Assembly: GCF_030815085.1 (NCBI RefSeq) | Contig: NZ_JAUSWG010000005.1 | DNA length: 64,000 nt | Reading direction: 5' to 3' (one strand) | DNA from: Paraclostridium ghonii | GTDB taxonomy: Bacteria; Bacillota; Clostridia; Peptostreptococcales; Peptostreptococcaceae | Shown here: positions 24,943-33,464 of the stretch, one piece after another | Layout: every line of letters begins with the position of its first letter | How positions within the stretch are numbered: the stretch's first letter is position 1 | Made by a program: the position numbers and the translations under genes | The notes under the pieces: generated by a model | What the model saw: only the letters and a program-made list of their open reading frames with translations | Told to the model about the DNA's origin: nothing | Database searches by the model: none

Positions 24943-27306
24943 TTAGTCTCTATATTCTTTTAATACTTCTTGTAATGATACTTTTTCTATTTTCTTTTTA
25001 GCAGAATAAGAACCTAAAATAAATATCGCTTCAATTAAAAGTAATCCCATTATTCCATACCAAATATTAAACTCAAAAGGTATTACCATTCCAAATTCAC
25101 GCGCTAGGTACTTCATTCCATATCCAAATCCAAAGACTGTAATAGGTATACTTATTAAATAAGAAACTATTGAATAAACTAGGTAACTTTTTAATATCAT
25201 TGAGTTAACTTCTTTTTTGCTATATCCCATAACTTTAAGAAGTGATATAGAGTAATAATTGTCTTCTATCGTCATAGTTGTAAGAACATATAAAACTATT
25301 ATAGCTATAGCTACAGCCGATATTATCATAGAGTAAATTGCTATCTTAATAAATTCTTGCATCATCATAGATTGTTCTAGTATATCTTCTTTATTTGTTA
25401 CAGATAAATATTTACTTTCATCTACTTTATTTTTAGAGTAAATTCCATTATAAAAGTCTCCATTATCTGAAATTATGTTACTTAACTTACTTCTATTAAC
25501 ATAAACTTTACTTGCTCCATAGTCTTTTGAAATATCTATTACTTCAAGTTCATGCATTTCATTTTCTATCTTAACGTTTATTTTATCTCCTGCATCTACA
25601 TTATAAGTCATAGCAAAACTACTATTTACTATAACCCCTCCTTGTGCAAGTTCTCTAGTAATATCCTTATTATGTTTATTAAAAATTCTATGAAGCTTAT
25701 TATTACTTTCTATTCCTACTAAATTAATATTTTCATCTTCATACATAACATTTGGTAAACTTATAAACTTTTCTTCATCTTGCTTAAGTGAAGGAATCTC
25801 TTTACTCAAATCTATATATGCTTCATATTTATAATCTACTGAGTTGTAATAATCCAAAGCCATCTTATCAAAGAAATTTACCATCATAAGACTCATTATT
25901 ATAAGCATCGATGAAAATACTATTCCTATGAAAAACACTATGAATTTACTAGTGTTAGCAAATATAAATGAATATTTAAACTTAGTTTGTGGTTTTGATT
26001 TTTTAAGCAATTTGCTTAATAATTTATTGATTTTACTTACCTTCTCCTTATTTGATACTTTCATTAAGCTGACTGAATTCTTAGATAACATTTTATTTAT
26101 TATTATCGTTGAAAGACCTAATATTATAAGTAAAGGAATTAGAATCGCTACTAGTAATACTCCAAAGTTAGTTATAGTTTGCCCCTTAGGGATTAAATAA
26201 AACTCTAAATAAAATGACCTCATAGGTTCTGATGCGTATATTCCAGCTATGTATCCTATTAATAACATAGGAAGGGATATAATTAATAATAAAATAATAT
26301 ATGGACTTAGAATCTCTTTCTTTGAATATCCAAGTGCTTTTAAAACACCTATTTGTGTTTTTTGATTTTGAACTATTTTATAGGTTAATATAAGTACTAT
26401 TAAAACTGCAATAGTAGATATTGTAAGACTTATACCCATAGTCATAGCTTTCCCAGCAATTATCTCTTCATAAATAGCACCACTTCTAATTTGATTTTTT
26501 GTAAGCGTAATATTTGTAATAAATTCCAAATCATTATCATAATCATCATTTATACTGTTTTTGTCTTCAAATTCCCCACAAATATAAAAATCTTCTTTTC
26601 CTTTTATTTTTTCATACTCATCATCGTTTACTATTGCTATTGTTATTTTTGAATTATCAATAATGAAATTTTCACTTGTCATAGGTAATGTGTTATCAGG
26701 CAATAATACAAATCCTGAAATTGAATACGTATTTTCACCAATTTTTATTTTATCACCTATTTTTAAGTTATTATTTTTTGCATATATCCTTGTTATAGCT
26801 ATTTCATTATTTGCTTTTGGAGAGTGTCCTTCTTCTATGTATGACAGATTTATAGCTTTATTTTCTTTAAAAAAAGTTACTTTATTGCTTATCCCATTCT
26901 TATCAAAATTCACTTCTCTATATTCTCTAACCTCTAAGTTGTATCCATCATATTCTTTATTAAATTCATTAATTCTGTTATTTATTATTTCATTGTATAT
27001 ATCTTCATTGTATTTCTTTATATCTGTTAGCCTATAGGATGCTACATCTTGTATCTCCCTTTGTTTTTCAATTGAAAGTTTTTTTATATCAAACTCAGTA
27101 ACTCCATTTATCATGTTTATAGAAAAATCCTCTTGATTGGTTTCTTTCATAAAACTTTCAAGTGGTTTTTTAAGCCCATCTAATGCATAAAACATTGTAG
27201 TATATAAAAAAGAACTTAATGCTATTATTATACCTATGGCAAGTAGTTGAATCTTTTTTTTCTTAAAATCATTTAAAGTATTTTTAAATAATACTTTTAT
27301 GCCCAT
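24943..27306 (-). CDS. MacB/FtsX-type ABC transporter permease
   Basis: This 787-residue permease has an N-terminal membrane helix, a large extracellular domain (about 60-270) and two FtsX modules (about 280-400 and 640-780). The second starts near MMQEFIKIAIYSMIISAVAIAIIVLY. Both modules carry the motif ALGYSKKEI / VMGYSKKEV. A second extracellular part lies at about 470-630. Such proteins export lipoproteins or peptides or resist antimicrobial peptides; the substrate here is unknown. It overlaps the ATPase gene upstream by 10 bp. Confidence 0.86.
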   Translation of the reverse strand: MGIKVLFKNTLNDFKKKKIQLLAIGIIIALSSFLYTTMFYALDGLKKPLESFMKETNQEDFSINMINGVTEFDIKKLSIEKQREIQDVASYRLTDIKKYNEDIYNEIINNRINEFNKEYDGYNLEVREYREVNFDKNGISNKVTFFKENKAINLSYIEEGHSPKANNEIAITRIYAKNNNLKIGDKIKIGENTYSISGFVLLPDNTLPMTSENFIIDNSKITIAIVNDDEYEKIKGKEDFYICGEFEDKNSINDDYDNDLEFITNITLTKNQIRSGAIYEEIIAGKAMTMGISLTISTIAVLIVLILTYKIVQNQKTQIGVLKALGYSKKEILSPYIILLLIISLPMLLIGYIAGIYASEPMRSFYLEFYLIPKGQTITNFGVLLVAILIPLLIILGLSTIIINKMLSKNSVSLMKVSNKEKVSKINKLLSKLLKKSKPQTKFKYSFIFANTSKFIVFFIGIVFSSMLIIMSLMMVNFFDKMALDYYNSVDYKYEAYIDLSKEIPSLKQDEEKFISLPNVMYEDENINLVGIESNNKLHRIFNKHNKDITRELAQGGVIVNSSFAMTYNVDAGDKINVKIENEMHELEVIDISKDYGASKVYVNRSKLSNIISDNGDFYNGIYSKNKVDESKYLSVTNKEDILEQSMMMQEFIKIAIYSMIISAVAIAIIVLYVLTTMTIEDNYYSISLLKVMGYSKKEVNSMILKSYLVYSIVSYLISIPITVFGFGYGMKYLAREFGMVIPFEFNIWYGIMGLLLIEAIFILGSYSAKKKIEKVSLQEVLKEYRD

Positions 27307-27995
27307 TTTATTTCACTTGCCTTTCTTTTTTTATCATTTTCACTTACTTCTATTATTTTTGCTGAATTCATTTTTATAACTCTGTCAGCCATTAATGCTA
27401 TATTAGGGTTATGAGTTATAACAACTATTGTTGTTTTGAATTTTTCATTCATATTTTGAATAATGTCAAGAACTTGCTTACCTGTATCTTCATCTAATGC
27501 TCCTGTAGGCTCATCACAAAACATTATTGAAGGATTTTTTGCTATACTTCTAGCTATAGATACTCTTTGTTGTTGACCTCCAGACAATTGATATGGATAC
27601 TTGTTTTTTTCTTTAATCATACCTACAGATTCTAGTACTTCATCTACATTTAGTGGATTTTTACCTATAGATGACCCTATTTCTATATTTTCCTTTACAG
27701 TTAAATTTTGAAGTAAATTATATTGTTGAAAAATAAATCCTAGGTTATCTCTTCTGAATTTTGATAGTTGTTCTTCATTGTAATTACTAATCTTTTGATC
27801 TTTATAATATATCTCTCCACCTGATGGTGTATCTAAACCACTTATTACGTTTAGCATTGTACTTTTCCCACTACCGCTAGGTCCTAATATAACAATAAAT
27901 TCACCTTCTTTTATCTCTAAGTTTATATCTTTTAATGCAATAGTTTCTACATCCCCTGTCTTGTATACTTTTTCTACATTTATAAGTTTTATCAA
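27297..27995 (-). CDS. MacB-type ABC transporter ATP-binding protein
   Basis: The ATPase shows GPSGSGKST (Walker A), FIFQQYNLLQNLT (Q-loop), LSGGQQQR (signature) and IMFCDEPTGALDE (Walker B). The frame is open 33 codons further upstream, but that extension is Tyr/Gly-rich and unrelated to the family. AGGGAGGG lies seven bases before the TTG at 27995, giving the normal N-terminus MIKLINVEKVYK and 232 residues. It partners the overlapping permease gene. Confidence 0.88.
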   Translation of the reverse strand: MIKLINVEKVYKTGDVETIALKDINLEIKEGEFIVILGPSGSGKSTMLNVISGLDTPSGGEIYYKDQKISNYNEEQLSKFRRDNLGFIFQQYNLLQNLTVKENIEIGSSIGKNPLNVDEVLESVGMIKEKNKYPYQLSGGQQQRVSIARSIAKNPSIMFCDEPTGALDEDTGKQVLDIIQNMNEKFKTTIVVITHNPNIALMADRVIKMNSAKIIEVSENDKKRKASEIKWA

Positions 27996-28145
27996 ATTAA
28001 TACCCTCCCTAATTTTGTAAAGAAAATCTATCTCGCTAAATCCTCTATACCTATAATATGAGCAATATCCATACCCATTAATATAATAACACATTGTATA
28101 ATAGTATATATAAATGCTGATTCCACAACTAAAAAAAGACTACAC

Positions 28146-29255
28146 TTATAGTATAGCCTTTTCTGTATCCTTATTAAATATATGAATATTATTTAAATCT
28201 ATTCTGTATTTAAGAGTCCCCATTGTATTAATATTGTCTTTTGTTGCAGTTTTAACTATCATTGTTTTTTCTTCCACTTTTAAATATACATAAGTTTCCG
28301 ATCCTAAATTTTCTGATATATCGATTTCTGATTCAAAGACTATTGTACCATCCTTGTTTATATCATCATCTTTGTAACTTATATGTTCTGATCTTATACC
28401 TACAATAACCTCTGTATTTTGATATTTATTATTTCTAATTATTTCAGCTTTATCTTTAGGCAATTGCAATTCCTTACCTAGCATTCTTAAGAACACTTTT
28501 CCATCTTTTTCGTAAGTTTTGCCATCGAATGTATTAATTTGTGGACTTCCAATAAAACGTGCAACAAATAAATTTACTGGATGTTCATAAATTCCCTTTG
28601 GAGATGCGATTTGCTGAATAATACCATCTTTCATTACTACAATCCTTGTTCCTAGTGTCATAGCTTCAGTTTGATCATGAGTTACATAAATAAAGGTAGT
28701 TTCTAGATCCCTATATAATTTAGCTATCTCCGTTCTCATTTGAACTCTTAACTTAGCATCTAAGTTTGAAAGAGGCTCATCCATTAAGAATACCTTTGGA
28801 TGTCTAACTATAGCCCTCCCCATAGCAACCCTCTGTCTTTGTCCTCCTGATAAAGCTTTTGGTTTTCTGTCTAGAATATCTTCAATATTAAGTATTTTTG
28901 CAGCCTCTAATACCTTAGCATCTATCTCTTTCTTTGAAGTTTTCCTAAGTTTCAATGCAAATGCCATGTTTTCATAAACTGTCATATGTGGATATAGCGC
29001 ATAATTTTGAAAAACCATAGCTATATCTCTATCTTTTGGAGATACATTATTCATTAGTTTATTATCAATATACAGTTCACCTTCTGTTATTTCCTCAAGT
29101 CCTGCTATCATCCTTAATGTAGTTGATTTTCCACAACCTGAAGGTCCAACAAATACTATAAACTCTTTATCCTGAACTTCTAAATTAAAATCTTTTACTA
29201 CTTCAAAGCCTTTTTCATACTCTTTTTTTATATTCTTTAAAACCAATCCCGCCAT
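28146..29255 (-). CDS. Sugar-type ABC transporter ATPase (MsmK/UgpC family)
   Basis: The 369-residue protein has the ABC core (GPSGCGKST, LSGGQRQR, VFLMDEPLSNLDAKLR, VTHDQTEAMTL). It also has the C-terminal TOBE/regulatory domain typical of carbohydrate importers (VGIRSEHI, SETYVYLKVE). GAGGAG seven bases before the ATG at 29255 fixes the start. It is the last gene of a six-gene operon whose first three genes are a binding protein and two MalFG-like permeases. It therefore likely powers that importer, though it sits after the HlyD- and MacB-like genes and might serve both. Confidence 0.9.
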   Translation of the reverse strand: MAGLVLKNIKKEYEKGFEVVKDFNLEVQDKEFIVFVGPSGCGKSTTLRMIAGLEEITEGELYIDNKLMNNVSPKDRDIAMVFQNYALYPHMTVYENMAFALKLRKTSKKEIDAKVLEAAKILNIEDILDRKPKALSGGQRQRVAMGRAIVRHPKVFLMDEPLSNLDAKLRVQMRTEIAKLYRDLETTFIYVTHDQTEAMTLGTRIVVMKDGIIQQIASPKGIYEHPVNLFVARFIGSPQINTFDGKTYEKDGKVFLRMLGKELQLPKDKAEIIRNNKYQNTEVIVGIRSEHISYKDDDINKDGTIVFESEIDISENLGSETYVYLKVEEKTMIVKTATKDNINTMGTLKYRIDLNNIHIFNKDTEKAIL

Positions 29256-29274
29256 TTTTATTCTCCTCAAATTC

Positions 29275-30447
29275 CTATATTAATGAATTAATCTTACCAG
29301 AACTTATATACATACTAATATAATAATAAGGGTATATAAGCCATATCATTAATCCATTTATATCTAAACCGTACTTATACTCTAATCCTATTATTACAAT
29401 AAATGAAATACTTAGCATAACACTTACTATAAGTGTACCTTGCTTTATATTATTTATCTTTATCCTGTTTCTAAACTTAAGGAATAATACTATAGATAAT
29501 ATACTAAATATTATGCTTTTAATGGAATTTTGAATATTAACAATATCAATATTGTATTTTTTCATATAAAGTATAGTTTCAAATTTTTCTGTATAATCCT
29601 CAAAAAATTTTTCCCAATATCCAAAATCTGACCATCTATTAGGAATAAGATCATAAGGTATTTTTATTTCTATCCCTGTTATTTTTATTAATATTGAAAC
29701 TAAAATTACTGTACATGCTATATATAAAATGAATAACAATGGTTTTCTTTTAACTTTTAATGTTTCTTTAATACATCTAGTTAGTAATATAATTAATATC
29801 ATACATGGCAAAATCATAAGAAATATATTTGATATATTATAATAAATTTTACTATCTACTCCAAAACTATTTATTGAGTACCTATCACTAAACTCTTTAA
29901 TGCTTTTATTCACATTGTCATCAACTTCAATTGCTATTGCATCCATTTCCTCATTAGAATCATAATCTGTTTGCATAATTATAGTATTATCCATACCATT
30001 GTGAATTCCAGTTATTTTAAGTTCTCTATTGTCATATTTAAAAACTTGCCCAATAACTTCGGTACTACCAAATAATTTATAAGCAGTTTCTTTATCTACT
30101 AAACAACCTTCTTTATTATCTGAAAATAAGATAGGTCCACTTATTACTAATGATGAATCTCCACAAACTTTGATTACATCTACATTTGTAGTTCTATTTA
30201 AATCAGTACACTCTATCATCTCATCATCAATTTGCTTCCATCCTGTAAATGATAGTTTTTTATTTTCTAGCTCCTCTGATTTATGCATATTATTGATACT
30301 ATCTGCAGTTATAGTGTTATCATTTAAGTAAATATTTGCTATATGTTTATCTTCTCTTGCTTTATTTCCATATCCTATTGAAAATGCTAAACACACAATC
30401 ATCGAACATAATATAACTATATTGATTATGTGCTTTTTATATTGCAT
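29275..30447 (-). CDS. MacB-like membrane protein with extracellular MacB_PCD-like domain
   Basis: The 390-residue protein has an N-terminal helix (8-27) and an extracellular domain (about 30-205). The segment SSLVISGPILFSDNKEGCLVDKETAYKLFGSTEVIGQVF resembles in layout the periplasmic core domain of MacB permeases. At least five further helices follow. The usual FtsX motif is not obvious, and the gene lacks its own ATPase of MacB type. Its start overlaps the stop of the HlyD-like gene by one base (TAATG), so the two are coupled. I infer an accessory membrane component; the exact role is unknown. Confidence 0.6.
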   Translation of the reverse strand: MQYKKHIINIVILCSMIVCLAFSIGYGNKAREDKHIANIYLNDNTITADSINNMHKSEELENKKLSFTGWKQIDDEMIECTDLNRTTNVDVIKVCGDSSLVISGPILFSDNKEGCLVDKETAYKLFGSTEVIGQVFKYDNRELKITGIHNGMDNTIIMQTDYDSNEEMDAIAIEVDDNVNKSIKEFSDRYSINSFGVDSKIYYNISNIFLMILPCMILIILLTRCIKETLKVKRKPLLFILYIACTVILVSILIKITGIEIKIPYDLIPNRWSDFGYWEKFFEDYTEKFETILYMKKYNIDIVNIQNSIKSIIFSILSIVLFLKFRNRIKINNIKQGTLIVSVMLSISFIVIIGLEYKYGLDINGLMIWLIYPYYYISMYISSGKINSLI

Positions 30448-31745
30448 TATTTACTCTCCTTTCTAACTCTATCACCATTTTCAATATTCTTATTTGAAGT
30501 TGTTATTATTTCATCACTTGTAGATAACACTCCCTCCTTTATTCCTACAAATTCACTATTTTTTTCACCTATTTCTACTTTCACTTTCATTGCCACATCT
30601 TCACTCCCAAGAACTGTATCCTTCTGACTCATAACTAATACAAAGTGTTCATTTTTTTCAACACGAAGCGCTTCTAACGGAATACATACAGAATATTTTT
30701 TACTTTCTTGTACGATTTTTAAGCTACCCTGCTCTCCAATTTTCCCCTCTCCTTTAGGCAATTTAACTATTACATCTAAATTTTCAGGGTTTTCTTTATT
30801 CTCTTTAATAGCATCTAGTTTTAATGATTCCATAGGAGCTGTACTACTTGAAGTGTTTAAAGATACTTTTTGCCCTACAGTTAACTTTTCTCCTGCTGTT
30901 TTAGTAATTTGTCCTACAAATTGATTGCGTTCACTCTCATCTGCCATAGAAATTGCCGCTGCTTCAGATGTAATATCTCCTGATGTTACATGAACCTTTG
31001 TTATAGTTCCATCCTTACCACTAATTATCTTCCCTTTATTATTTTGTATTGCTTGTAATTCACTTAACTTAGAATTTAATTTTGATTTTTGGTCTTCGTC
31101 TTTAGAATCCTCCAATGCTCTTTTAGATGCCAAAAGTGCGGCTTCCTTAGCTTTCACTGCCGCCTCATATTCAGATTTTTTTTGATTATAATCTTCTTTT
31201 AGAGTATTTTTTTCTTCATCATTAGCATTGTGTAGTGCTGTTTTTGCATTATTCATAGCTTGTTTTACACTTTCAATGTTATTTGTTTCAGTATTTAACG
31301 CTATGTTGTAATCTTCACTAGCCCTTGATTCATTTTTATTAATTTCAGATATTTCTTTTTTAAGTTCTAAAATCTTTTCATTAACATTTTTTAAGTTTAC
31401 TGTCAAAAGTGCATCCCCTTTTTTAATCTTTTGACCTTCCATTGCATCTACAGATTCTACCATCAATTCTGGATATATATTAATATGTTCTTCTTTACTT
31501 TGTGTAATTTGTCCATCTAAAGTAATTTGATTATCAATGCTCCCTTGTGTTCCATTGGCAACTGTTACTCTTGGAATTGTTAAAGAATCTGAAAAACGAG
31601 ATAGTACTGTAAACATAATCATAATCGAAAAGAAGTAAACTAATATTCTAACTGATTTTGTTTGACTAATTATTTTTTCATTAAATTCATAATTAAACAT
31701 CTTTTTAAAGTTTATCTTTCTTTTTAATTTCATTTTATTTTTCAC
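30447..31745 (-). CDS. HlyD/RND-type membrane fusion adaptor protein
   Basis: The 432-residue protein has one N-terminal membrane helix (about 31-50) and a lipoyl-like half motif (HINIYPELMVESVDAMEGQKIKKGDALLTV). A coiled coil rich in Lys/Glu/Ala (about 125-235) follows, then the second lipoyl half (GKIISGKDGTITKVHVTSGD) and beta-barrel domains. This is the standard adaptor layout of MacA/HlyD proteins that link a membrane exporter to the cell envelope. It lies inside an operon of sugar-importer genes, overlapping the second permease gene by 11 bp, which is unusual. Confidence 0.85.
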   Translation of the reverse strand: MKNKMKLKRKINFKKMFNYEFNEKIISQTKSVRILVYFFSIMIMFTVLSRFSDSLTIPRVTVANGTQGSIDNQITLDGQITQSKEEHINIYPELMVESVDAMEGQKIKKGDALLTVNLKNVNEKILELKKEISEINKNESRASEDYNIALNTETNNIESVKQAMNNAKTALHNANDEEKNTLKEDYNQKKSEYEAAVKAKEAALLASKRALEDSKDEDQKSKLNSKLSELQAIQNNKGKIISGKDGTITKVHVTSGDITSEAAAISMADESERNQFVGQITKTAGEKLTVGQKVSLNTSSSTAPMESLKLDAIKENKENPENLDVIVKLPKGEGKIGEQGSLKIVQESKKYSVCIPLEALRVEKNEHFVLVMSQKDTVLGSEDVAMKVKVEIGEKNSEFVGIKEGVLSTSDEIITTSNKNIENGDRVRKESK

Positions 31746-32577
31746 CTCCTGATGTCGCTGAAATACCTTCTTTTAAGTACTTTTGTCCTGCAAAAAATAC
31801 TGCAAGCGATGTTAGTAATGTAACCAACGAAGCTAAAAATGCGATATCTGCATTCTCTAAACCTATATTTGGTAAATATAAAGATATTGGCCAAAGACTT
31901 TGATCCTTTATAAAAGTTAAAGGTTGCTCGATTAAATTCCAATATTCTATAAACCCTAATACCATTGCAGATATTATTCCTGGCATTCCTAATGGAACTC
32001 CAATATTTAAAAACACTTTAATTTCACTAGCCCCATCTATTCTTGCTGCTTCTAAAATACTCTTGGGTATATTAGAAAAGAATCTATACATTATAAATAC
32101 CGGGAAAGTAGAAAAAATTCCAGGTATTATTAAACTTAAATGTGTATTTATTATATTAAACTTATCTAAAACTATATAGCTAGATAACATTGTTACTTGA
32201 AACGGCATAAGCATTACAACTATATAAATAGTAAATAATAGTTTTTTATGCGAAAAATTGTATTGTGCAAATGCCCAAGCCGCTGGCATAGCTAATAGCA
32301 CTTGCCCAAACAATACAAATACAACTATTTTTATAGAATTCCAGTACATTACAAAAAATTCTGGGGTATCTAAAAGTAACTGAACTATTGATTTTAAAGT
32401 AGGGTATTTAGGAAATAACGACAACCTAACATACCCCTCCATATCTGATAATGCTGGACCTAAACATTCTTTTAATTCATCTAGACCCATAAGTGATCCT
32501 GATACTATTAAAATTATAGGCAAGCACATAAATATTGATAAAAGTATTATTATTAATTTACTTACATTTTTCTTCAT
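31735..32577 (-). CDS. Carbohydrate ABC transporter permease (MalG-like)
   Basis: The 280-residue permease has six membrane helices and the EAA loop EAARIDGASEIKVFLNIGVPLGMPG, which docks on the ATPase. Its size and the single extracellular segment after helix 1 fit the MalG/UgpE class. It abuts the first permease gene with no gap, so the heterodimer is made together. Confidence 0.92.
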   Translation of the reverse strand: MKKNVSKLIIILLSIFMCLPIILIVSGSLMGLDELKECLGPALSDMEGYVRLSLFPKYPTLKSIVQLLLDTPEFFVMYWNSIKIVVFVLFGQVLLAMPAAWAFAQYNFSHKKLLFTIYIVVMLMPFQVTMLSSYIVLDKFNIINTHLSLIIPGIFSTFPVFIMYRFFSNIPKSILEAARIDGASEIKVFLNIGVPLGMPGIISAMVLGFIEYWNLIEQPLTFIKDQSLWPISLYLPNIGLENADIAFLASLVTLLTSLAVFFAGQKYLKEGISATSGGEK

Positions 32578-33453
32578 CTAATTCTCACTCTCCCAACTTC
32601 TTTGTAAAAACATTATAAGTATGAATATTATTACACTCATAACTACTGAAGCTGCTGATATTTTTCCAAAGGAAAGTTCCCTAAACCAGTTGTTAAATAA
32701 ATGTTGCAATAAATACATGCTTTTATCTGGATAATCTCCTGCTATTAAATATGCTTCTCTAAATACTTTAAATGAGTTAAGTAATGACAATACTGTAATT
32801 GTATATAATGTAGGCTTTAATATAGGCATTGTTATATTTCTAAATGCACTCCATCTTGAGGCTCCATCTACTTTTGCAGCTTCATATATTTCTTTCGGAA
32901 TACAACTAAGTCCAGCCAGCCATAAAATAATGTTATAACCAAGATTTTTCCATATATACGTAAAGACCAATATCCAAAAAGCATAATCACTATTCATCCA
33001 ATCAACACCAGAGGCTCCTAGATTAACTAGGAAGCCATTTAATATACCTTGTTGGTGAAAAACAATTCTCCATACAAGTACTACTGATGCTATAGGTATT
33101 GCTAATGGTACTAAAAATGATGTCGTTAGCTTTTCTGATGATCTAAATAACTCGTGTATTAATACAGCTAGTAGTAATGATAATCCAAGCAACAAGGGGA
33201 TACATACTAGAACAAACCTTAGTGTATTCTTTGCTGCTAGTCTAAAAGGTATATTTGAAAATATCTCTATATAATTATCTAAAAAAACAAATTCCCTTGA
33301 TACCTCACTTTGAAAAGACCTTATAACTACATCTAAAAATGGAATAAGAATAAATATTGATACTCCTATTAAACTTGGAATCAAAAACCCTAATACAGCT
33401 TTATTAATTTTTAATTCTTTCATTTGTTTTGTTTTTGTTAGTTTTCTTAACAT
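32578..33453 (-). CDS. Carbohydrate ABC transporter permease (MalF/UgpA-like)
   Basis: The 291-residue permease shows six helices and the EAA loop YEAAKVDGASRWSAFRNITMPILKP. It starts 11 bp after the solute-binding protein gene. The ribosome site is weak (GTGAGAATGCT), suggesting translational coupling. It pairs with the MalG-like subunit. Confidence 0.92.
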   Translation of the reverse strand: MLRKLTKTKQMKELKINKAVLGFLIPSLIGVSIFILIPFLDVVIRSFQSEVSREFVFLDNYIEIFSNIPFRLAAKNTLRFVLVCIPLLLGLSLLLAVLIHELFRSSEKLTTSFLVPLAIPIASVVLVWRIVFHQQGILNGFLVNLGASGVDWMNSDYAFWILVFTYIWKNLGYNIILWLAGLSCIPKEIYEAAKVDGASRWSAFRNITMPILKPTLYTITVLSLLNSFKVFREAYLIAGDYPDKSMYLLQHLFNNWFRELSFGKISAASVVMSVIIFILIMFLQRSWESEN

Positions 33454-33464
33454 AGCATTCTCAC

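Noticed and set aside
27996..28094. A 33-residue Tyr/Gly-rich N-terminal extension of the MacB-type ATPase
   Set aside because: It precedes a strong AGGGAGGG site and TTG start, and is unrelated to the ATPase family.
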